45,402 nucleotides of DNA from positions 1-45,402 of the IMG/VR virus record IMGVR_UViG_3300021356_000037; one strand, given 5' to 3'. The notes beneath the pieces were generated by a model. The model had not been told where the DNA came from. It worked only from the letters and a program-made list of their open reading frames with translations, and did not search any database. The stretch comes from a virus. The position numbers were made by a program, and so were the translations under genes. This document shows positions 30,762 through 37,900 of the stretch, piece by piece (position 1 is the first letter of the stretch; every line of letters begins with the position of its first letter).

Positions 30762-31805
30762 ATGAAACTACTAGAACGAATTGAAGAACTTTCTAAAATA
30801 GGATTAACTGAAACTGGCATCTGTCGTTCTGCGGGTAGTAAAGAAGATCGTGATGGAAAGAATCTTGTAGTTTCTTGGATGTTAGAAGATGGTCTAGAAG
30901 TTAGACGAGACAATTATGGAAATATTATTGGAAGAATGCCTGGTTCTGGTCCACCAATTGTAACAGGATCTCACACAGATACTGTAGCAACTGCTGGTAA
31001 ATATGATGGTGTTCTTGGTGTTCTAGCAGGATTAGAAGCAGCAAGAGAGTTGAAAGGTAAAATTTCTAGTCCATTGGAAGTTGTAATCTTCCATGACGAA
31101 GAAAATACAATGTCTGGTTCTATTGGATATTGCTCCAAAAAACCAAATATCAAAGCATTTCTAGAACTTCACGTAGAGCAAGGTCCAGTACTTGATTTTC
31201 AACAGTTAGATGTTGGTGTTGTTGAGGGTATCGTTGGTCAAAGAAGGTGTTCGGTATCTGTATTTGGTCAAGAGAACCATGCAGGAACCACACCAATGAA
31301 TATGAGAAATGATGCTCTGGTCAAAACAGCAGAGATCATTACTTATATCAATCAAAAAGCACTAGAATGTGATGGATTGGTTGCAACTGTTGGTGTATTG
31401 GATGTATTTCCAAATGCTTTTAGTGTTGTTCCTGGTCAAGTTGATTTCACCTTGCAAGTTCGAGATTTGGATTCTAAAGTTATGGAGGAATTTGTTGAGA
31501 ACGTATGTAAGGAATTTGATCTTAGATATGAAATCGCACACCAATCAGAACCAGCATTATGTGATAATACTATCAAGATGTGCATTTCCGAATCTTGTGA
31601 TGAGTTGAATTTAAAGAGTATATGGATGCCTTCTAGGGCATCACATGATGCTCAGAACTTTACTTTCTGTCCTATGGGTATGATCTTTGTCCCTTCTATT
31701 GGAGGTATTAGTCATTCACCAAAAGAGGACACAACTGATGAAATGTGTTATAATGGAGTCAACGTCCTTATCAATACTATTCTAAAGGTTGATAAAGCGT
31801 CCTAA
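30762..31805 (+). CDS. Hydantoinase/carbamoylase-type amidase (M20 family)
   Basis: A 347-residue zinc amidase of the N-carbamoyl-amino-acid hydrolase / allantoate amidohydrolase family, which release ammonia or CO2 from carbamoyl or ureido compounds. Expected metal ligands are visible: H71 in GSHTDTV, D82 in AGKYDGVLGVLAG, E113/E114 in FHDEEN, H137 in LELHVEQGPVLD and H318 in GGISHSPKED; the lid region has GQENHAGTTPMNMRNDA. It is shorter than the usual ~410 residues, mainly between E114 and H137. It sits between two tRNAs like acquired cargo and may feed nitrogen to the infected cell. The substrate is not predictable from sequence. Confidence 0.9.
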   Translation: MKLLERIEELSKIGLTETGICRSAGSKEDRDGKNLVVSWMLEDGLEVRRDNYGNIIGRMPGSGPPIVTGSHTDTVATAGKYDGVLGVLAGLEAARELKGKISSPLEVVIFHDEENTMSGSIGYCSKKPNIKAFLELHVEQGPVLDFQQLDVGVVEGIVGQRRCSVSVFGQENHAGTTPMNMRNDALVKTAEIITYINQKALECDGLVATVGVLDVFPNAFSVVPGQVDFTLQVRDLDSKVMEEFVENVCKEFDLRYEIAHQSEPALCDNTIKMCISESCDELNLKSIWMPSRASHDAQNFTFCPMGMIFVPSIGGISHSPKEDTTDEMCYNGVNVLINTILKVDKAS

Positions 31806-31808
31806 ATA
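31801..31808 (+). promoter_or_regulatory. Candidate late promoter
   Basis: CCTAAATA overlapping the amidase stop codon, 16 bases before the next ATG. Confidence 0.35.
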
Positions 31809-31824
31809 TTCAAAAAGGTATCAT

Positions 31825-32100
31825 ATGAAATACCGTATCGACACTAAGTATTGTTGGTATAACAATAAGTCAGTTATTGTTCTGATGTATTTCATTCAAG
31901 GGACACCATTTACTTTTGATGATTTACCTCATCAGTCTCTACATTTAACAGAAATTATAGAGGCAGCAAATGAAGAAAGATCTTGGGAACCAGAAGAAAT
32001 CTATAAGGCTTCTTCATATCTAATGGAAGAGGGTTGTCATCCTCTGATGTTTGATGTAGAATTAGAGAATCCAGAGCTCTTACCTGTTGATCAGGAATAA
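31825..32100 (+). CDS. Hypothetical protein, 91 aa
   Basis: ATG 31825 with AAAAAGG six bases upstream; a TTG at 31789 is in frame but would overlap the amidase. The sequence begins KYRIDTKYCWYNNKSVIVLM, then a helical acidic part (IIEAANEERSWEPEEIYKA). No family is recognised. It ends one base before tRNA-Thr. Confidence 0.6.
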   Translation: MKYRIDTKYCWYNNKSVIVLMYFIQGTPFTFDDLPHQSLHLTEIIEAANEERSWEPEEIYKASSYLMEEGCHPLMFDVELENPELLPVDQE

Positions 32101-32101
32101 T

Positions 32102-32173
32102 GCCTCTGTAGCACAGTGGTAGTGCAGTGCTTTTGTAAAGCAAAGGTCATCGGTTCAAATCCGTTCGGAGGCT
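32102..32173 (+). tRNA. tRNA-Thr (anticodon TGT)
   Basis: The acceptor GCCTCTG pairs with CGGAGGC; D-loop AGCACAGTGGTAGTGC, anticodon loop TTTGTAA (anticodon TGT), T-loop TTCAAAT. Discriminator T, no encoded CCA. One T-T mismatch is present in the T-stem. Only one base separates it from the upstream ORF and three from the next ATG. Confidence 0.92.
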
Positions 32174-32176
32174 TAA

Positions 32177-32359
32177 ATGAAAATCAATCTCTGGTATAGT
32201 AAGTCTATGGCCCAATGGCGTTGGACTTTGGTTGAAGAGTGGAGAAATGGAGTAAGTCACAGAGAGCAGCATTCGGGTCAACAACCTATGCTTCGCGATG
32301 CTATGAATGACGTAGCTAATACTGTAGAATATATCTTGGAACAGAAACAAGATAAGTAA
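32177..32359 (+). CDS. Hypothetical protein, 60 aa
   Basis: The ATG lies three bases after the tRNA-Thr 3' end. The protein starts MKINLWYSKSMAQWRWTLVE and ends with a helix RDAMNDVANTVEYILEQ. It looks like a conserved small cyanophage protein, from memory; no function. There is no ribosome site outside the tRNA, so its mRNA would need tRNA processing or leaderless-like initiation. Confidence 0.6.
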   Translation: MKINLWYSKSMAQWRWTLVEEWRNGVSHREQHSGQQPMLRDAMNDVANTVEYILEQKQDK

Positions 32360-32369
32360 TATTACTTAA

Positions 32370-32963
32370 ATGAAGAGCGAATTTTACATAGATAGAGTTG
32401 ATAAGGAAAGTTGCAAAAATCTACTTTACAACTATCATTATCTAAAAGACGAATCTAAGGATTTCAAATCTGGGTATAATTATGGACTTTTCAAGCATAC
32501 TGACTGGGAATGCCCTCTTAGAATTGGCGGGTGCCTTGGTGTTTGCATTTTTACTGGGCTCCCAGTTCCAGAAATAGCAAAAGGTGCCTTTGGTCTGGAA
32601 CGTGATCAACAGGAAGGTTTATTTGAACTTTCTAGATTGTGTATTGACCCAGATGTTCAAAAAGAAGAATATAACATTACCTCTTGGTTCGTCAGTCGTT
32701 GTATAAAGAGGTTTCGGAAAGATGCAAATGTTCGCGCTATTCTTAGTTATGCTGACTCTGCTCACCATAGCGGAATCATTTACCGTGCGTGCAATTTTAA
32801 GTATTATGGGTTGACAGACGCCAAAAAAGACTTTTATTATGCTGATGGAACAAAGCATTCTCGTGGTTCTGTGAAGGGTTCTGATGGGGAATGGCGTGAT
32901 AGAACTCGCAAGCATCGATATTTGATGGTCTTTGATAAGCAAATGAATGTACTATGGGGATAA
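32370..32963 (+). CDS. Mom-like DNA modification / GNAT-fold protein
   Basis: A 197-residue protein resembling phage Mu Mom and related GNAT-fold proteins. The signature region is FELSRLCIDPDVQKEEYNIT, SWFVSRCIKRFRKDANVRAI, LSYADSAHHSGIIYRACNFK and YYGLTDAKKDFYYADGTKHS. Mu Mom modifies adenine to protect phage DNA from restriction. No Mom partner (Com) is seen nearby. Its place in the tRNA-associated accessory region fits a defence-evasion role. The match is by pattern, so another acyl-transferase-like role is possible. Confidence 0.65.
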   Translation: MKSEFYIDRVDKESCKNLLYNYHYLKDESKDFKSGYNYGLFKHTDWECPLRIGGCLGVCIFTGLPVPEIAKGAFGLERDQQEGLFELSRLCIDPDVQKEEYNITSWFVSRCIKRFRKDANVRAILSYADSAHHSGIIYRACNFKYYGLTDAKKDFYYADGTKHSRGSVKGSDGEWRDRTRKHRYLMVFDKQMNVLWG

Positions 32964-32966
32964 ATA
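32959..32966 (+). promoter_or_regulatory. Candidate late promoter of fibre gene
   Basis: GATAAATA overlapping the stop codon of the Mom-like gene, 21 bases before the next ATG. Confidence 0.5.
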
Positions 32967-32987
32967 TCTAAAAAAGAAGTTGTTCAG

Positions 32988-34760
32988 ATGACTCGCGCAA
33001 GAAATTTAGCGAATTTAGCGAATGTAGATACATTTACTGTTGATAGCAGTGATAGAGTTGGCCTAGGGACTAATAATCCATCAACAAAATTACAAATTGT
33101 AGGATCTACAAATTCAGCAGATAGCGCAGGTGGAACTCTTGGCATTAGGCAGAAAGGTGATACATTTAATGATGGTATAACACTTACAAGTTCACATGCA
33201 AATTCTGCAAGATTTTGGAAAGACTCTGATGGAAAACTTCATATTTACAACACTGGAACAGGTAGCAATCAATTTGTTTTAGATAATGCCGGCGAAGTTG
33301 GTATTGGAACTGATACTCCAACAGATAAGTTATCAATAGGATCCACGATTGGTTATCTTAATTCAACTGGTATTGGTGTATATAAACCACATTCAATAGG
33401 GTTAAAAAATGGTGTACTTGTATACACTGATGTTGGATACAATGCTGGTGGTTCTTATCAAACATCAGCATTCAAGGCAGTTGGAGTTAGTGGTCATGCT
33501 CTTGGAATTTCTACTGATGCAGGATCAAATGGTCTTGCTGGAACTCAAAATGCTTTCATAAATTTTGATGGATCTGCGTATTTTGCTGGTAAGTTACTAT
33601 CTGGTGTGGAGACTTTTAGCCCAGGAACGCGAGCCGTTTTTGCAGGTAACAGTTCAGTAGCATCAGGTAATGGTGTCATATTCATTAACAGAGGGACTAA
33701 TAATGCGTTGAATGGTGGCGACGGCATCGGAAATATTGAATTTGGTAATAATGCTGGCAATAGTTTTGCTAGAATTAGTGCAGAGGCTGGAGGAACGTCG
33801 GGAGCTAGTGGAAGTGGTGATTATCCAGGACAACTTAAGTTCTGGACGACGGCAGATGGTGGAAGTGCTCCAACTCAGCGAGCTATAATTACTAAAGATG
33901 GCAATTTTGGTATCAATGCACCATCACCAAATGGTCGTGTTAATATCTTTACCGATACTAATGAACACGCGCTTCGAATAGATCAAAATCATGCATCTGC
34001 ATTAATTCAATTTCTTGAAACTGAGAGCACCTCTTATACAGGTGATGGCATCAAGATGCACTATTTTAGATCTAATACTACTGCCAATAATTTCATAGCC
34101 TGTGACTCTAATCATAGTGGAACTGCTGATCGAGAATTTACTCTAAGGGGTGATGGTAATGCTTATGCAGACGGCACTTGGAACAACAACGGTGCTGACT
34201 ATGCTGAATTCTTTGAATCAACCACAGGCAATGCAATTCCTGTCGGTACAACTGTTGTCTTAGAAAACAATAAAGTTCGTGCAGCAACATCTAGTGATTC
34301 TGTATCATCAATCATAGGTGTTATTCGTCCTAAAGAACCTGGTCAAGCATCAATGACAATCGGTAATACTGCTTGGAACAAATGGTCAGGCAAGTATTTG
34401 ACAGACGATTTTGATCGGTTCATTCTTGATGAACATGTCGTCTATGAATGGACAGAAACAGTTGAAGATGGTGATGATATTTTCCACAGTTACGAGTCCC
34501 ACCAGATCCCCGAAGGTGTAACGATTCCAAGTGATGTTGTTGGTCTTACAACTGATCCTAAGGGTAATCGTTTTGTTCATTATCGTCTCAATCCAGATTT
34601 TGATCCTTCTTTGACTTATGTTCCAAGAGAAGAAAGAAACGAGTGGGTTATCGTTGGTTTGGTTGGACAGGTTAAAATTTTAGATGGTCAACCAATGAAT
34701 GATCGTTGGATTAAAATGCGTGATGTCAGCGATACTGTTGAGGAGTGGTTTATCCGTTAA
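32988..34760 (+). CDS. Tail fibre with G2-type autocleaving C-terminus
   Basis: A 590-residue fibre. The N-terminus has GLGTNNPSTKLQIVGST and GIGTDTPTDKLSIGS repeats typical of fibre shafts. Residues about 402-590 match the Peptidase_G2-type intramolecular chaperone: NNGADYAEFFESTTGNAIPV, SSIIGVIRPKEPGQ, KYLTDDFDRFILDE, LNPDFDPSLTYVPREERNEW and VGLVGQVKILDG. Such domains guide trimer folding and can cut themselves off. It is followed by a strong terminator. Confidence 0.82.
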   Translation: MTRARNLANLANVDTFTVDSSDRVGLGTNNPSTKLQIVGSTNSADSAGGTLGIRQKGDTFNDGITLTSSHANSARFWKDSDGKLHIYNTGTGSNQFVLDNAGEVGIGTDTPTDKLSIGSTIGYLNSTGIGVYKPHSIGLKNGVLVYTDVGYNAGGSYQTSAFKAVGVSGHALGISTDAGSNGLAGTQNAFINFDGSAYFAGKLLSGVETFSPGTRAVFAGNSSVASGNGVIFINRGTNNALNGGDGIGNIEFGNNAGNSFARISAEAGGTSGASGSGDYPGQLKFWTTADGGSAPTQRAIITKDGNFGINAPSPNGRVNIFTDTNEHALRIDQNHASALIQFLETESTSYTGDGIKMHYFRSNTTANNFIACDSNHSGTADREFTLRGDGNAYADGTWNNNGADYAEFFESTTGNAIPVGTTVVLENNKVRAATSSDSVSSIIGVIRPKEPGQASMTIGNTAWNKWSGKYLTDDFDRFILDEHVVYEWTETVEDGDDIFHSYESHQIPEGVTIPSDVVGLTTDPKGNRFVHYRLNPDFDPSLTYVPREERNEWVIVGLVGQVKILDGQPMNDRWIKMRDVSDTVEEWFIR

Positions 34761-34835
34761 TGTCTTGCTAAATCAAGAAACATATGTTATTGTATTAAAG
34801 GCGATACAAAACCAAACCCCTTCCGTGTGACTTCT

Positions 34836-34857
34836 AAAACCTCCTTCGGGGGGTTTT
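34836..34857 (+). terminator. Intrinsic terminator with TTCG tetraloop
   Basis: AAAACCTCC pairs with GGGGGTTTT (one T-G wobble) around a TTCG tetraloop. It ends the fibre unit in the 141-base gap before the giant beta-helix gene; the gap otherwise contains only the late promoter at 34865. Confidence 0.85.
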
Positions 34858-34864
34858 GTTGTAT

Positions 34865-34872
34865 GATAAATA
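34865..34872 (+). promoter_or_regulatory. Candidate late promoter of giant gene
   Basis: GATAAATA just after the terminator and 29 bases before ATG 34902. Confidence 0.55.
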
Positions 34873-34901
34873 AATCATAATAGAACTCCAGTGCGAAGAA
34901 G

Positions 34902-37900
34902 ATGCCACTCAGTCGCTTAGATAATTTCCTAAAAAATGTTCGTGGTAACATCCTTTACGTAAGTCCAAATGATTTGGATGCAACGGATAGTGTTGAAAAC
35001 CAGGGTAATTCATTAGCGAGACCTTTTAAAACCATTCAGAGAGCCCTAATTGAAGCGGCAAGGTTTTCATATCAGTCGGGTCTGAATAATGATAGGTTCG
35101 GACAAACCACAATTTTATTATATCCTGGTGAGCATGTTGTTGACAACAGACCAGGATTTATTCCGGATGGGGAAAATAATTTTAGACTGAGAAATGGCAC
35201 AACTACTGATGATCTGGCACCCTTTGATCTGACGACTAACTTTAACCTTGAGAGTGATAACAATGTTCTCTATAAGCTTAATAGTATTCACGGCGGTGTA
35301 ATTGTTCCCCGTGGTACTTCTATCGTTGGTATGGATCTCCGTAAGACTAAGATCCGTCCTAAGTATGTTCCAAATCCAGAGAATGACAACATTGCACGAT
35401 CTGCTATCTTCCGTGTAACTGGTGTTTGTTACTTCTGGCAGTTTAGTATTTTTGATGGAGATCCAACTGGAAGTGTATATACTGACTATACAACTAACAC
35501 ATTAGTTTCAAACTTCTCACACCACAAACTCACCTGTTTTGAATATGCTGATGGAGTCAATCCTGTAAATATCAGCGATGAGTTCCAGACTTTCTCTTCA
35601 ACATCAACCGATCTTGATATGTATTATCAGAAGATTGGTAGAGTTTATGGTCAAGCATCTGGTAGAGCAATCTCTCCTGACTATCCAAGCACTTTACTTG
35701 ATATCCAACCTAAGATTGATGAATATCGTATTGTTGGACCAACTGAAGGTAATATCGGAATTAGCACAATCACTGCATCAGGAACTACCGTCACAATCGG
35801 TCTTGATGGTGAACTGACTGGACTGGCAACTAATAGCCCAGTTGTAATCGAAAATGTTACTGCAAGTGGATATAATGGCAAATACGTTGTCAGTGAAATC
35901 GTAGATGCACGAACGTTTAGGTATAGAATACAAAATACCCCAACAGACCTCTCTCCAACTGCTGGTAACGCAACAGTATCACTTAGCACAGATACTGTTA
36001 CATCAGCATCACCATACATCTTTAACATCTCTCTGAGATCTGTATTTGGTATGTGTGGTCTTCATGCAGATGGATCTGCAGCAACTGGCTTTAAGTCAAT
36101 GGTTGTTGCGCAGTTCACTGGTATTGGTCTGCAAAAAGATGACAACGCATTTGTAATCTATGACAACACTGATGGCGAGTGGGAAGGTGCATCAGAGGGT
36201 AGAACAAATCTGAGCACTAATTCTAGATCAGTATATAAACCAGCATATAAGAACTTCCATATCAAAGCGTCGAATAACGCTATCATTCAGAACGTTTCTA
36301 TCTTTGCTATTGGTTTTGCTGAGCACTTTGTTTGTGAAAGTGGCGGTGATATGTCCGTCACCAACTCTAACTCCAACTTTGGAGCAAGAGCTCTGATTGC
36401 TGATGGATACAGAGTAGACGCATTTTCACAAGACGATACTGCATATATCTCTCACGTTATTCCACCACAGGAAGTTTCTAACATAGAAAATCCTATTGAA
36501 TTTAATGCTATTGATGTTGCTGCTACAGTTGCAATCACGACGACGAGTTCACAACTGTATCTGAACGGAGAGACTAATGCTGATGTTCCTCCCGAAAACG
36601 TATTTGAAGGATATCGCATTGGTTCTAGAACAAACGACCAACTGAGAGTTAATATCTCTCAATCAGGAATTACTACAGAATACACCTCTAGAATTGTGAT
36701 GCAAGGCACACAGTCTAGTAGAGAGAAGTCATTTGAAGTTGGTAGAGTTGGAACTGCAAATAGCATTTCCTCTAATATCATTACCTTGACAGAAGATCAC
36801 GATTTTCTTAATGGAGAATCTATCAGAATTACTTCTGACAGTGGTCAACTTCCCGATGGACTGAAACCAAATGTTCTCTACTTTGTTATCTCAGATAGTG
36901 CTATTGAACCAAACCAGATCAGAATTGCCGCAACAGAAAGTGATGCCTTAAGTTTTGATTCATCCACTAACCCCAATCAACTTTCATTCAATTCTCTTGG
37001 TGGCAAACTTACTATTGCTAGTAGAGTATCTGACAAGAAATCTGGTGATATTGGTCACCCAATTCAGTATAATACTGATGCAAAGAGATGGTTTATCAAT
37101 GTCTCAACTGCTTCTACCGATAACCAAATTGGTATTGCTGTAAGCGATTATGCAGTAGCAGGCCTTGGTTCTGCAACATCTAGAACATTCTTCAATAGAT
37201 GTAATGATAATAGAAGTCTTGCAGATAGACTGTATCGTATCAGATATGTAATTCCAAAAGGAAATTCAACTCAAGCAAGACCTCCTAGTGAAGGATTTAT
37301 TCTCCAAGAAAGTAATACAGCTACTGGCATTACCACTGCTGAGGTTGAAAAGTATTTTGGCACAGGATCAATTGATGTCAATGATCTGAGAAATCCAAGT
37401 TTCATTGCTGATGCTTTATGGGAGACTGGTGGTACTGCAACAATCAATACTGAACTGCCACATAACTTAGCTGTAGGAAACGAAGTTCAACTTTATAATG
37501 TAAAGAGTTCCGAAAATACCAGTGGAACAGCAGATCTTGGATTTAACAGAACTTTTACTGTTACTGGAATCAGCAGTGCTAAGGCATTTACTGTTGGTAT
37601 TACAACAGATCCTGGCACTTTCCAAAGTGATACTACAACGAGAAATCTTTCTCTGCCTTACTATAAGCGTAAGAGACTGGGATCTGTAAATACCATCTAT
37701 CGTCAGGAAGAGGCGCAAAGTTATGTTCAGAACGAGCAAGATGGTATTTACTATCTTACAATTCTGAATAATTCTAACTCACCAATTGTTGCACCATTTA
37801 CAGAGGAAAATTATTCTCAACCAACCACAAATCTTTATCCACAACTTGATAGAGATAATACAGTATCTGATCCAGAGGCAACACAATCATTTGCAACTTC

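Noticed and set aside
30662-32173. A prophage-style attachment site or integrase at the tRNA genes
   Set aside because: No integrase and no repeat of a tRNA 3' end was seen; T4-like cyanophages are lytic.
34761-34901. A hidden gene in the gap before the giant gene
   Set aside because: The 141 bases contain only a terminator and a late-promoter box; no open frame of note.
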